Part shown: in pieces, positions 23,882 to 35,819 of the stretch
Layout: every line of letters begins with the position of its first letter
Numbering within the stretch: the stretch's first letter is position 1
From: Suillus spraguei
Lineage: Eukaryota > Basidiomycota > Agaricomycetes > Boletales > Suillaceae
NCBI GenBank assembly: GCA_016800925.1
Contig: JABCPU010000084.1
Location: 124,001-188,000 of the forward strand
Length of the DNA stretch: 64,000 nucleotides
Direction: 5' to 3'
Made by a program: the position numbers and the translations under genes
Notes under the pieces: generated by a model
Databases searched by the model: none
What the model was told of the DNA's origin: nothing
Seen by the model: only the letters and a program-made list of their open reading frames with translations

Positions 23882-26800
23882 TTAAATTGGGTAAGTGCGA
23901 GGAAGGGAAAGAGTGTCGAAGATGCTCACCCCTCTCGGCACCTTCGCGAATGTTATGCGACTCAAATCAGGCTCATTACCTTCCCTGGGTATGACTGATG
24001 CAGTTTCAGGGTTATAGAATGGGTGTCGTGAAGTGGGTGGTACCCAGAATAATAGCCGACGTTTGGGCCCTACCACCCATCCACTGTCGACATTTAAGAG
24101 AAAGGGGGTCGAACTGCAGTCATCATGGGATGCTCCACTCCATTAACTCAGAAGTGTTGCATATTGAGTGAATGGAGTTGGAGGGGAATGAAATGAAGTG
24201 ATTGTTCCAAGTGTTTGATGTCATGGTAGTGGTGGCCTCGATCGTGCGATGTTCATCTGAGAATGCTGAAGGATCTGACACGGCACACTGCGGGATGGTT
24301 GCATCGTTACTGCATCCCACAGCCGAGAAGTGTTATAATCTGAACCAGTGACAATGCGGGCGCCTTCTAGCAAGAACGAGAATGAGCTGATTGAAGAAGT
24401 GTGCCCCCGCAATGGCTCACCGACTAGCTACCCCGTCGCAGCATCCCACAGCCTAACAGTGTTATCCAAGAACCAGCGGCGGTCCGGCAAAAGTTAACTG
24501 AACTAGTGTGCCCCCTGAGCACGGTCTGAACAGCCGGCCAGTTTATATCACGTTCGAATGCCACATGAAGAGTATTCAGAAACCATGCAGAAAAATTCTC
24601 GATGGCAGAGAGTTGGCAGGGAAGAACGAGAGGGCTGATATATATAGATGTGGTGTGCCGTGTAAAATTATGCCGCCGAGAACTTGAATGAACCTCTGTA
24701 TGTCCCTTGCAGTTGATGAGACGTCTTTGAATTCGGAATGGCCCTGTGGTTGCGTATGAGCGCTCTATCTGGCTCCCAGTAGCAGTGTGCTCACCTTCAG
24801 CCACTATGTAATGGGCGGAAAGGCAGCAACTACACCGCTGAACATATTAATCAGGGTGAGTAACTCGAGCCAGAAAAACAGCCGTTCGTGGTCGAAGAAC
24901 AATTTCATTTCTTTCGCAAGCTCCTTGTCAGAGACTGTGGTTTGTATGTGGGAAGTTCAAGATCGACAGGAATATAACAGGTGCGGGGAGATGCATGTTT
25001 GGATTCGTTATTGCAGCCCGAGATCTTCGTTACCAGGCAGATATAGGACTCTTTGATGTGTTCACAGATGAGACGCGCCCACTCGAAAAGTCATCAACCT
25101 TTTCAGCGAGAACTACAAACTCTTTGCCTTGAAAACCTAATCCTTCCAACTCGCTGGATATGAAAGCATGAATGTCGCGCTCTGCGACTGCTGTTGTAAT
25201 GTCATCCATCGATGTCTGTCGAATATGCGGAGCACCGTCAAACTCAACATTGATGTCATCAAGCGGGGGAGAGGTAACGGCGAAGTGGAAATTGCCCAAG
25301 AGGTCTGTGGTTTTGGGAACGGCGTCTCTCCATGTCTGCACTCCATCGCTCTCGTCCAGTACATCGATCACGACCATGATGTATTTCTTTATTTCCCAGT
25401 TTTTGTTTTTTTCCCCAGATGACTTCTCCGGTGGTTCGATTAGAAGTTTCTGCCACTGCTGGGGGATATCTTGAGCGCATTTGCGGTCATAACTGCATCT
25501 GCTAATGCACGCTTCATCTCCGGGTCACAGTCAGCTAGTCGCACAGAATCGGAGAAAAGATCTTTCCGTGGTGGTCTGCTTCTCGCCGGTGTTCGAAACA
25601 GTGACACGAACCAAGCCCTCCCACGTCTCTGGACCACTTCACAATGGTGTGGGCGATGGCCGATTTGCCCTTGCCTGCAGGGCCAGATGGTCACAACGCG
25701 TGGAGGTGCTGACCCAGTCCGTGATCTGGAAAAGGATTTCGGTGTGCGTCCCTTGAAAGCATTCTTTTCTGGTATCCGTCCTTTGCATGAATCATACCAC
25801 TGAAGTTCAACGTGTTTTCTAAAAAGGTGTGAATATATGTTAAGTAACAAGGACGTCCGAACTCTTACTCATATGATGGACGTGTATGACTATGTCGTGC
25901 ACGCGTATGGCTACGGCACGAGCGTCCTGATCCCGGAATCTTTCCATGAACCGATTGAACACTTCATTGTACTTTTGGATCGTATCTGTCGTTTCCGAGA
26001 AACTTTCTCTCCGAGTATCTTCCCTGTGATGGTGGGAGAAGCTCCAGATGCTACAGAACGCAAAGTTCGTAACACAAAATTTTCTGGTCCCCGAGTAACT
26101 TCTGATAAAATTGGCGGATTCACGGGTTCGCTGAGAAATCGTTGCAAGGATAGGGCGCATCAGCCAAGTTGTGTTACGAAGTTATAAACTTCAAATGTAT
26201 TCTCGGGAAGTTTCGGATACCGCTTCGTTGCGATCCACTTGAGCTAGAATAATCTGCAAATGATTGCCGAGCAACAGTGGGAGATTCGGAGACTTTAGCT
26301 GCACAAGCCTAGTGCCATCTTTGCATATGAATGTACCTGTGGAACGAGATTAGTTCGGTTCTGCTCAAGAGGAAGGCCTGCCTACTTTCGTGATAACAGT
26401 GTTGAATATCTTGAGGGGTTTGAGATATGTGTCCTCGAAACTGTCAACAGCGTCGAGATCCTCTTGTACGCCTTTAAGACCAGAAATCACAGTGATCGCA
26501 GGTCGGGAAAGTGGATGCATGTGCTTCGCAGCCTCTTGAGCATCCTGAGGTGCCAATTTGGTATCGGCTCCACTTGCATAATAGACAGAGCAGCATGAAC
26601 CTGCACAATTTACATTCCACAACCGCACCCGTGCTTTTGGTACGTGATAGATACATGTTGCGCCTTGATGGTTCATATCCCGGAAAAATGAGTAAGCAAT
26701 GTTGTCTCAGAGAATTGATAATAAGCAATACCTTGGTCTGGATGCATCTGAGGCAGTACAACTTCTTCCATTTGACCATCAAGCTGAAACAGTTGACGTT

Positions 26801-26900
26801 CAGTATGTGATAGGGCTTTAGACACAAACAATTAACTTACTTTGCATTTGCATATCCCTCCTTCAAGAGCGAATCTGAAGCTTCTTTGTGGTAGCTTCAC
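23882..26900 (-). pseudogene. NACHT-WD40 NLR-like gene, decayed
   Basis: Read on the minus strand, the order is typical of basidiomycete NACHT-WD40 genes. An N-terminal helical part (AITVISGLKGVQEDLD...YLKPLKIFNTVI, about 26400-26530) is followed by YNEVFNRFMERFRD near 25950. Next come ECFQGTHTEILFQITDWVS, a Walker A GPAGKGKS near 25670, and a Walker B VVIDVLDES near 25360. WD40 blocks follow (RGHTSSVNF near 24500; HTSSISSFSFL and a diverged SRLWD near 24320-24400), then a C-terminal block RLLFWVPPTSRHPF near 24040. The frame changes between CDHLA and GPAGKGKS, a stop follows FSPILCD, and further shifts separate the rest. No intron model repairs all of these, so the gene is dead. Confidence 0.75.
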
Positions 26901-27640
26901 GCTTGTGATAGAGCTCGTATATGTAGTGCGACCGGATATGAGATGGCGGCATGATTCAAATGGCGGCCCGGGGGCAGACTCGGCCCAATTGCGCTAATTA
27001 TCATGAGAGTCGTTCTCAGTGTCTCTCATCTTCGCATAATCATCGAGAATCTACAATAATATCAGAATTAGAACAGCCTGCTGATGATCAATGCCTACGC
27101 TCTGAATATCTTTGTAGCCTGCTGGAAGCTTCTTCGTCCTCGTTATGTTTATTCTGGGCAAGGCCGACTCGTGAGACCTTTTCTTGGGCACCAATTTCTG
27201 ACAAAGCTTACCATTTTAGGGCTACGCAGCCACAAGTTCTCAGGCCTGGCTCTCCATCACAACTGCTCTGCCACTGTTAGCCATCAACCACTCCATTATC
27301 TATCAACTGCTGCTGTTGCGTTCTGGTCTTTTTGTTAGTATTTATCACTGTAGGTATCACGTCTCTAGTAATCTGACTTATTTTGCGAGCCGTTCAGGTG
27401 TGTTAATGGCTTTTCTGTTAGAATCTTTTGCTGCCGGTGCGGGCGTTCAACCTCGCGAGGAACTGCAGCTTGGGGTAGATGTGTTTACTGCTCCTCGCGA
27501 GGAGCTGCGATGCAGCATATGTTTTAGGTCGTTCCCGCACCATTGGCACCATTCTGAAGAGGTACCGAAGGCCTTTCAGGGTATGTTTCGTTGTAAGTAG
27601 TAACTTGCCTGAAAGCTCACCTCTACAAGGAGGCCTACCC
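26901..27640. other. Intergenic between NLR remnant and opine dehydrogenase-like gene
   Basis: No gene is supported. A short CCTCGCGAGGA palindrome near 27452 recurs as CCTCGCGAGGAGCTG near 27493, giving two nearly identical 20-bp blocks about 40 bp apart. Confidence 0.4.
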
Positions 27641-28936
27641 TCAGATCCTGTCCAGGACCGTATGTTTCATGGAGCCTCCACCAAGGAGTGAGGAGTGTAT
27701 TTCATCCGTGATCCAAAGGTTTCTGGTACCTTTTTCAAATCGTGCCAAGGGTGCAATGTCGGCTCCATTGATCGTGGCGAGGATCTTCTCCCTCGAGGCT
27801 TCGTGAAGGCCAAGTTTGCTCCAAAAAGCGCCTTTCATGACAAGGGACCTCCCGAGCCATTCTTCAGCCTCGGTGATGAGTTCGTCGATGGGGGTTGCGT
27901 CGACGCCCATTGCCGTGGCCCATGAGCGGAAGAAGTCCATGAGCTGAACCTCCTCCAAGACATAGCGATGTTCCTTGGTGGTGGGAGCGGCGATGTTGCG
28001 ATGGACAGGCGAGTTTCGGCCAACGTCCGTCCAATTCTTGAATGAAAAGTTGTATCCTTTATTGGCTGTTTCGATCACGGTTGTGACTTTGATGCCGCAG
28101 GCTGCGGCGAGCGGCAGTCTGACCATGCGGTCCAACTTTTCAATTCTCTCGCCAGCGAGAGGTACCCAGTCGAAATAGAAGCGTTTTCCCGTTGCGCCTG
28201 CATCGATATCCGGTCTGCCAGCCAGGATGGTTGCCAGGTGGAGCCACGGGTTGATCAGATTGAGAGTAAGCTTAGCGAGGCTGACCCACTCAAGTTTCAG
28301 TTGCGGAGGGAAGAGCGGGGTGACCTTCTCCATGACCTCTTTGAGTGCCGTACCGGTAGATGTTGTCGCGATTTCCATGTACGTCTTGATGCCACTGGTG
28401 TGAACGGTTGCCCCATCTCGGCGGGTTGCGAATGGGGAAGAGGCGGTCTCGATAATGTGTTTTGGGAACTTCTCGTGGTTCAGGATCAAACGTGCATTGA
28501 GGAGAAGCATATTCCCGGGCTCTCCGATGACAATGTGCTTGCTCAGATCATATGGCTTGACCGCATTGAGAAAGGCGGCTTGAGCGGGGCCAGCTGGAGA
28601 GGTGTTGATGATGATGCGCGAGGATTCAACAGCATACCGGATGTCGACAAGGTCCACCTTGACGATGCCTTCAATCTCACCCGTACCCTTGATGGTGTCC
28701 AAGTCGGTGAAGTCAATGGAGCTATCCAAAAACGCCTGTGCGAAGACATCGCGGTACTTCTGGAGGGTTGCACGCAGATCGGTGCGGTTGATGTCATGCC
28801 AAGCCCCAGGATGGCCTTCCGGCACACAGATCATGACACCATACCCCTGCTTTCCAGTATGGACAGCCTGTGACAGCGAGAGATTTCCAGCCGTGAAGAA
28901 CGTGAGCGGGTGTTGTAGAACTGGTCCATTTGTCAA
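27641..28936 (-). CDS. Opine/octopine dehydrogenase-like NAD(P) oxidoreductase, intronless
   Basis: A single 431-codon frame without introns. An N-terminal Rossmann-type region carries FFTAGNLSLSQAVHTGKQGYG (about residues 13-33), where the usual GxGxxG is changed. A middle segment VIGEPGNMLLLNARLIL is followed by the helical domain typical of octopine/nopaline dehydrogenases: LTLNLINPWLHLATIL (about 222-237), FYFDWVPLAGERIEKLDRM, then RYVLEEVQLMDFF and TPIDELITEAEEWLG. Known relatives join an amino acid to a 2-oxo acid reductively. Almost every other gene here has many introns, so the intronless, GC-richer frame suggests a bacterial origin or retroposition. A TATA box lies about 127 bp upstream. 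The substrate is unknown. Confidence 0.75.
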   Translation of the reverse strand: MTNGPVLQHPLTFFTAGNLSLSQAVHTGKQGYGVMICVPEGHPGAWHDINRTDLRATLQKYRDVFAQAFLDSSIDFTDLDTIKGTGEIEGIVKVDLVDIRYAVESSRIIINTSPAGPAQAAFLNAVKPYDLSKHIVIGEPGNMLLLNARLILNHEKFPKHIIETASSPFATRRDGATVHTSGIKTYMEIATTSTGTALKEVMEKVTPLFPPQLKLEWVSLAKLTLNLINPWLHLATILAGRPDIDAGATGKRFYFDWVPLAGERIEKLDRMVRLPLAAACGIKVTTVIETANKGYNFSFKNWTDVGRNSPVHRNIAAPTTKEHRYVLEEVQLMDFFRSWATAMGVDATPIDELITEAEEWLGRSLVMKGAFWSKLGLHEASREKILATINGADIAPLARFEKGTRNLWITDEIHSSLLGGGSMKHTVLDRI

Positions 28937-29062
28937 GAGGTCTGCAGCAGGTCAGTCTGGAGGCTCGTCAGATGCAGTGTGCTGGATGCGGTTGGATGTG
29001 TAGGAAGTCGGGTGCAGTGAGAGGACTTGTTGTCTGTCCGTAAGACGAGGTAAGAGTGGGCT

Positions 29063-29069
29063 CTTTATA
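29063..29069 (-). promoter_or_regulatory. TATA box of the opine dehydrogenase-like gene
   Basis: The minus strand reads GGCTATAAAGAGCC, about 127 bases upstream of the ATG at 28934-28936. Confidence 0.55.
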
Positions 29070-29344
29070 GCCGAGTGAGGAGGGCAGTCACGGTGATGCT
29101 GGCTCGGTTGAAAGCGGGATCGGCGATTGCCACCTCGCTCATTCCATTTATTACTTGTCGCCTGTGGGCCTGGCTGGTACTGTGAGTAGAACTCGGCAGA
29201 ACCATGTTCTGCCAGCGTGGCAGATGGCAGAGTACGTCGCGCAGGACTACATCCGTGGCAGGGCCCACTACTTATTTGTTAAGTTTGTGTCGTTTAATTT
29301 TTGGAGTTTTCTCACAGAAATCAGGCGGAGGCCTGATCAAGACG

Positions 29345-29599
29345 ATGTCAGATTATAATGTCAAGACAGACGGGCCACGAGACCTGCTGGTTTCAACGGA
29401 AGATAAACTTGTTCAACTCTCGCCTGCAAGACGTACTGGGCAGACATTCTTGCTCCTCCGTCCGTGGAATCGGTATGATCTCGGGCCCATCGACTTTGCA
29501 GGCGAGACGCAGAATGTAGAAGATTGGCTCGAGCCTGAGTCTCCGTCAGATGATGCGTTCGATGGCTATCTTGGACACAACGGCCCGGTTGCGGACTGA
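29345..29599 (+). CDS. Small uncharacterised acidic ORF
   Basis: An 84-codon frame starting MSDYNVKTDGPRDLLVSTED and ending GYLGHNGPVAD. It is acidic and coding-like in composition but has no recognised domain. An upstream in-frame extension exists. It could be a small gene or chance. Confidence 0.25.
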   Translation: MSDYNVKTDGPRDLLVSTEDKLVQLSPARRTGQTFLLLRPWNRYDLGPIDFAGETQNVEDWLEPESPSDDAFDGYLGHNGPVAD

Positions 29600-30547
29600 C
29601 TGGGTACGTCCTAGGTCAGGGCACTGCGGGTCCTTCGATTAGATTAGATTGTATTGTCCTCCATAGAGCATTCTCAATAGGACATTAATTGGAATTTTAA
29701 TAAAACAGCCCGGCCACGTCAGAGTTGAAGTTGATCGTTCGCCTCGGACAGCTTTTTGTCGCACTTTTGCTAGTGCAGCAGTGGGGTGGAGGGTATAAGA
29801 GAATTGCTTCGGATAATACAATTTGTGCCGCATCTGTGTCTTCCTGAGCACGGTTTACAGGGATTGACGTCATGCGTTTCACTCGAACATTCTATGTAAT
29901 TTGTTGTTTTTCAACCTGGGGGAAGGCACGAATTGTACAACCTACAGGTTCATTGAAGATCCCTTGTTATTCCAGAGTTTATATATTTATACCAGGACAA
30001 CCTTTCTATCGGGTCTTGGTGTATTCACAGTAGCAACTCAAAAAATACCATAGCCTTTGTCCCGTGGACCCTCCTTGTCCACGTGACTTATGGAAAGTCC
30101 ATACTTATCCATAATAGACTCTGGGGTAGCCGCCCGGCTAGATTAGAGCGGAGTTTAATTATTACGGTGACTCCGGGGCTCGCATCAATCGCCTCTTCCT
30201 CCGACGTGCCTTCCCGCTGCCTGCCTGCCTTAGCAGGGTATCGTGGCTGTTTTGTACATACCACTCTGTCCTGTCTACGTCGATAGTGAGACACACCTAG
30301 ATTTTTCTGCTGTGGAGTTATATGTCTCGAGACAGGATAATAATAGAAATCCAGAGTCCATCATAGACATGACCCCTGGACTTTCCCAGACGTCCTTGGA
30401 CCATCAATCAGCATAAGCCCTAGTCCACCTAATCCGGTACTACTCAGAGGTGCGGAATTCGGCCCCATTCGTCACTACTACTCATTTAGAGTACTCAATT
30501 ATGTGGGAGTCACAGGTCACCAGGTGCCGTGAACGCACTTCCATCAC
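29600..30547. other. Intergenic upstream of the FRA10AC1 homologue
   Basis: No coding signal was recognised. A small inverted pair, CCGTGGACC/TTGTCCACG, lies near 30062-30083, and TATA-like sequence near 29980-29992. Confidence 0.35.
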
Positions 30548-31317
30548 ATGTCTGCATTATACAAGCCATATATTCCCAAGACGACTGCTGTTGCTGCTTC
30601 GACTCCGGTCACGGAATTCGACATCCTGAAGGCCTCGCACAAGTAAGAAGCGCCCATATTTCAAGTCTACCTCTTATATCTTCTTGAAGGTTCCTGCGAG
30701 ATGGCGGAGACGATGAGGCCAGCACATCTTGGAACGACCGGCTGGCGCAGAAATATTATGACAGTCTCTACCGCGAATTCGCAATTTGTGATCTCAAGCA
30801 TTACAAGTCAGGAAATGTCCGTCTCTCGGTTTTCTACGTATGTATTTGGTGGCTGATCGTCGTCTAGTTCTCTCTGCGCTGGCGCACAGAAACAGAAGTT
30901 GTCTCCGGAACGGGCGAGACGACATGCGCAAATGCTCGCTGTCCCGAACACTCCGCATCTTCTACTCCACTTACAACTCTCGAGCTACCATTTACATATG
31001 AAGAACACGGTCAAAGGAAAGAAGCTCTCGTAAAGGTCGTTCTGTGTCCGAAATGCGTTCGCAAGATCATGTGGAAGAGGAAATACGAAAAGAGAAAGGA
31101 AGACAAGGGTGTGGACTCTGTGGAGGCTAAGATGGGCGAAAGTGATAAAGCTGAGAAGCATGAGGATAGAAAAGCAAAGTCCAGAAGCCACTCGAAGGAT
31201 GTTGAGCGTGATGACATCGATGATGATCGGTATCGCCCCCGACGAAGACGAAGCTCACGTTCGCGGTCTCCGCGAGCTCACAAACGGAATCGTGGTGCTT
31301 CACCAACCCTATTATAA
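30548..31317 (+). CDS. FRA10AC1 family nuclear protein
   Basis: It starts MSALYKPYIPKTTAVAAS at 30548. After an intron (GTAAGAAG...CTTGAAG) comes the hallmark FLRDGGDDEASTSWNDRLAQ-KYYDSLYREFAICDL-KHYKSGN. A second intron precedes SLRWRTETEVVSGTGETTC, with a zinc-binding-like Cys pair continuing to CPEHS and VLCPKCVRKIMWKRKYEKRK. The tail is charged and RS-rich (RRRRSSRSRSPRAHKRN). FRA10AC1 proteins are nuclear and associated with spliceosomes in other eukaryotes. The splice site after YKSGN is uncertain, since a GTATGT donor downstream would add a few residues. It converges with the P450 at 31460. Confidence 0.88.
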
Positions 31318-31459
31318 ACGAGGAACAGCGGTAGCTAACCCTAGTCCTACTTACTACGTACCAAGGTTTCAAAAGTCTCGTGCTTCTCAGGATGTACATT
31401 ACATTGCGTTGTGTAGCATGCAGGTGTACCCAAATGTGTACGTCTTCACCCTGCTCGAG

Positions 31460-33923
31460 CTAGTTTGGCTGATTCACTACGAAGTCTTGCTCGCATACCT
31501 TTCTCAGATCCAGTGGAACTTGAGCTGTCACGTCATCCCCGGCTGGTGGACGTACGACCGGAACTTGTAGCCCGTTCATCTTCCAGTAGATCTCCTTGAC
31601 GTGTCCATTTCTATCTGTCGATGCGGGCAGCGCAAAATGTATTCGTGGCACGAGGGTCGTGAGGATTTGTTCTGTAACAACTTAGTTTATCTCTGCATGC
31701 GGACGGAAAGAACAAGAAAGCGCACTGATTTCCATCTCTGCAAACTTAAAGCCGCTACATCAAGGACATCAATGGCTATGGCCGCATTACAAAATGACAA
31801 ATTACGCACATGCATGCACGGCCGCCTCCGAGGAACGTCATCCTGCGTTGACCACGGATTTCGGTTATTCGGTAACGTTACAGGTCTCCGTCACTTACAT
31901 CAAACCATATACACCGGGATATTTGACCCCGTTCTTAACCCCGAGACTTACACCGCCCGTGGAGTCAACTTCACCGTCTCCAAGATGAAGGCGCTCGCCG
32001 GAAGGTGATAACCATCGTTCCGGGCGCCATTCCGAGGCATCCTCGCCCCAGATCTCCTTGTTATGATTCGAAGCCAGGATAGAAATTATAAGCGTCGTAT
32101 TTTCTGGAACGTGGACTGAAGAAATCATTTCGCCAGATGCAGACCTGATTGGCTGGTGTAATGGAAGAACGGAAGCCTGACGAGCCCTAAAATGCAGCCG
32201 AAAGAATTGTTCGGTGAGTGTTTCAGGCGATGTAGCAGGATATACTTACGTTCGGCTGAGAAGAGAAGTCGGTGGATACACTCGGAGCGTTTCACGAACT
32301 ATAGCATCTAAATAAGGCATCCCCATGAGCGTGTCGTAGGGTAATTCTACGTCTTCCCATGGACTGGACAGTCCCTGCGCATCCGCATAGTCTCGTTTAG
32401 CCTTGCGGATTGCGCTTCGTAGTCGTGCCTGAACGTCCTGCTTTTCGGCCAGGATCCAAAGAATGCGGCATATAGCAGTGGTAGTTGTTTCAAAGCCCGC
32501 AAAGATGATCGTGCTAAAGGAGTACTGAGTTTAGGATTCACGCTAGCGGGGTATGTAAATAACGCCCACTTAATTTGGCCCAGCAATTCCGAGTCTGTCA
32601 ACCGCTCGTCATTGGAAGAAGACGCGTTGGCTCGCACTGGCAGTGGTCACTTTATTAGTAGAACATTTACGTGTGTGAGAAAAGGGATACTGACGCATGA
32701 TGCTCATGATATCTTTACCTTGCATAGGATTTCCAGCGATTCCGACGAAGCCTTTGTTCTCTAAGGCTGCTCTCTTCTCAGTGAAAATCTTCTTGCTGGC
32801 GGCGTCCATCACGTCTACCACATGCCGGAGGTTTTTCAACGCGTCACTCGGAATCCAATCCATCATCTTGTTTCTCCAATACAAAGAAAATCGTCGCACT
32901 ATCATTGGAATAAAAGGGCGGAGGAAGATGAGGCGAAGTGTGGATGGCCTGTCAGGATACGTTTCAAAAGCGTTCACAGGAACAAACAAATTACGCACGC
33001 AAGTGTCCTGATGGCTTCGATGTATTCGTTCTCTCTTATTGGGTCAAGTGTATTAAATGAGTGTCCGAGCGCTGCTTGACATATGTATTCTAATGCCCCC
33101 CTCGACAACCACGGAAGTAAGTTAACCTCCACGACCGCTACAAATAAGTAAGTGAACAAAGAATATTCAAACAGAAGTTATATAACTTACAGCCATCAGC
33201 TGGAATTTTGGCATTCAAGATGGTGCGTAGTTGATCAGCGATAGGCTGAATTACAGGAAGTAGATCGCGCATATTTGCAAGAGAAAATACTGGATTTAGC
33301 ATCTTGCGCTGCTTCCTGTGTTGTTCGCCTTTCAAATAGGATTATATAGACGCTTCGTCGAGTAAGTCTTCTGTATGCTCACCAAGAGTAGCTATAAGGC
33401 CTTCTCCAAAAATGAGTCGATTGCCCCTATTAGGCGGGATGATTAGCTGTGGTGCATATGCACTTGTGAAGCTCACATGATGAACATATCGGTCTCCTCG
33501 TAGACATTTTGCTCTTTCACGACGATGTGATGCAAAGCAAGTGGATCTGATATGTAGAGTTGCTCTTGCTAGATATTTTTGCGGGTTAAGTGGATATAAG
33601 ACATCCAAAACGAGCCCTCACTCCAAGAAGGGCATAAATCTTGACTGCCCCACCGTATTGTTGAACCAAATCAAGGTTATACCGCAGACCATCTTGGAAT
33701 ATACGGTGATAGTTGCCTGACACGTATTAAGATTCATGCGTGGTATCGCCATGGAAGCGCATCTACCTTTCAGCCAATGCTCTTTCTTTGGTCCGAGGAT
33801 GTGAGCGAGAGGAGAGTTTGGAGTACGAAGACGTTTAATGAGCCTCCATATAATGAAGACGAAGATGCTCGACGCGCAGACTCTCAGAAGAGCCATGAGG
33901 GGACGAAGGAGGATTAAGGCCAT
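31460..33923 (-). CDS. Cytochrome P450 monooxygenase, second gene
   Basis: Multiple exons from ATG at 33923. The order is anchor LLRVCASSIFVFIIWRLIK; SPLAHILGPKKEHWLKG; NYHRIFQDGLRYNLDLVQQYGG; LYISDPLALHHIVV; GNRLIFGEGLIATL; EQHRKQRKMLNPVFS; SRGALEYICQAALGHSF; helix I STIIFAGFETTTTAICRIL; the ExxR motif RETLRVYPPTS; SEWRPERWLSP; heme loop MTFLGGGRACIGFKFAEME. The C-terminus reads EIYWKMNGLQVPVVRPPAGD. Near the heme exon, an acceptor CTAAG is needed to avoid an in-frame stop. Its promoter region is shared, head to head, with the membrane-protein gene at 34394. It is not closely similar to the first P450. Confidence 0.85.
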
Positions 33924-34393
33924 CTACCAAAAAAGGCTGAGCGATGGCCATCACATGTTGATTGCTTAACAATGTGAGAAGGAGATTAGCGCCTGTGCCG
34001 AATTTAACTCGATGTGAGTTCCCCGCGATTCAGAATGACTGTGTTATTTTATAAAAGTGAAAGATGACTAGATTTGTTTCTACAACCAACCGAGTAGTAG
34101 TCTTTTTGTTTTACGACCTGGGGTATGACCAAGTCGCGGAGTTTGAATGCAAGTACTAGGCTCTTCCTTTTAACCTTATGCAGTAGGTTTAACTTCGGTT
34201 CTATCCTATATTAATCAGTGTGCACATTTACCCGGCAGCCCGTAATACACGAGGTTCTCGGTTTGATCATCAGAATGAAAAACAAACATTCTTTCCGTGT
34301 CCTCAGGCTGCTGCGCACTCCCTTCGTTGACTACCCCCAGCATCTTCATACCAACATCATACCTCTTAATCGTCTTCAGAGCTTTTCTATCCA

Positions 34394-35647
34394 ATGTCCG
34401 AGTCAAGGTCTCCAACTGATTTACCAGCCTTAATTGGCTTTGCTTGTGAAGCTGTCTTATATGGTGAGACAAAACCGTCCAAGTTCCGTAATCATCCCCT
34501 CACCTACAACTACACAGGCAGCTACTGCATTCTTTTCGTCGTCTCATGGATAGTCTTAGGTCAAAAGCAACGTTCGACAAAACTTAGTAGCCCTGTTGTT
34601 TTTGCCAACTGTTTACTCTTTTTCTGCTGCACTGCACATTTTGCTCTTGAATTCAATCATTTTTATACAACTCTCGTGGGTTTCCCTATCAAATCATTAG
34701 AAATAACATTTCCTCATATCAATTTTCTGGATAGGATACAACAGGAGTCGATGGTTATTCCGCGGAGACTCCTGGTCTTATGGGCGCAGATTTCCTTATC
34801 TCGTTCACAGATCTCGTCGGCGACCTGGTTCTCATCTACCGCTGTTGGATGCTTTGGGGTAAGAACTACTATGTAGTCATACTTCCCCTTCTTTCTGCCT
34901 TCGCTGGCTTCGGTACGTCGTCCCACTTCAAGTAATCAATCAGTCAGTGACCAAATCGAATAGCTTGTATAATGGAGGTACTCCACCTTGTCATCGTCAC
35001 GGATCCCACCGCGCCTGCCCCTCCCCCCGTTACAGTCCCGCTGGGGCTCGCAGGATATATCCTCCCCTTGCCACTAATGTCATTGTCACGTCTCTCATAG
35101 TTTACCGTATCTGGATATCCTCTCATGTTGTGAAGCAATCACCTGTGGTCATTGGCCAAGGCGCCTCCAATCGTGCCATGATGCTCATCATCGAAAGCGG
35201 TGCCCTCTATCTGATGGCACAACTCGTCTTCGTCGTACTCTTCGCGATCGAACACCCTGCAATGGGTATCGTAGCGGTGATTGCCACCCAAATATACGTG
35301 AGTAAGACACAAATCTGTACCTTGCTAATTTCCGCTCTCTGCTTACTCACACGCATTTATAGGGCATCGCACCTACCCTTATTATTATTCGGGTTAGTAT
35401 GGGGATTTCATCAGAGCATACCACCAAGGCAATAACGTCCACTCGTATCGAATGGATCGCGCGCCCTGGGGCCGACACAGGTACTTCGGGTACCCAGTTC
35501 ACTGTCGAACACAGCATGGCCGAGACCGATATGGATATTCGGATGAAAGACTTCGATCTTACCCGCATGAAGGGACACGACGAGATCGAGATTGCAGATG
35601 TTGACATGGCGCCTGCTGGCCATTACGAGAGTGCTTCGCCTGTATGA
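34394..35647 (+). CDS. Multi-pass (seven-helix-type) membrane protein of Agaricomycetes
   Basis: About six exons starting MSESRSPTDLPALIGFACEAVLYG. Hydrophobic segments follow: SYCILFVVSWIVL, VFANCLLFFCCTAHFAL, FTDLVGDLVLIYRCWMLWG, YYVVILPLLSAFAGF, CIMEVLHLVIV, YILPLATNVIVTSLIVYRIW, LYLMAQLVFVVLFAI and VAVIATQIY-GIAPTLIIIRV. The tail of about 90 residues is hydrophilic and acidic (ETDMDIRMKDFDLTRM). The LIYRCW block is common in a large uncharacterised mushroom membrane-protein family. It may be receptor- or transporter-like, but no ligand can be named. It ends at 35647, converging on the UstYa gene. Confidence 0.75.
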
Positions 35648-35819
35648 CACCTGCACACACGTACTGAAAGTATCTTGAAGCTTTGCTGTAGAGGTGTATT
35701 TGGACGTACACCAGAAATGAATTACGATGTATTTGAGTATTTGACGTATCTAGTAGCTAGTAGTAGTAAAAATATCAATTTGGCATTACAAGGGCATTGC
35801 ATATATGACACCCACCCCC

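Noticed and set aside
28238..28873. 211-codon frame antisense to the opine dehydrogenase-like gene
   Set aside because: Mirror frame of a GC-rich gene; no domain of its own.
31680..31710. In-frame TAA in the last part of the second P450
   Set aside because: Using the CTAAG acceptor a few bases downstream removes the stop and leads into the conserved C-terminus, so the gene is kept as intact.
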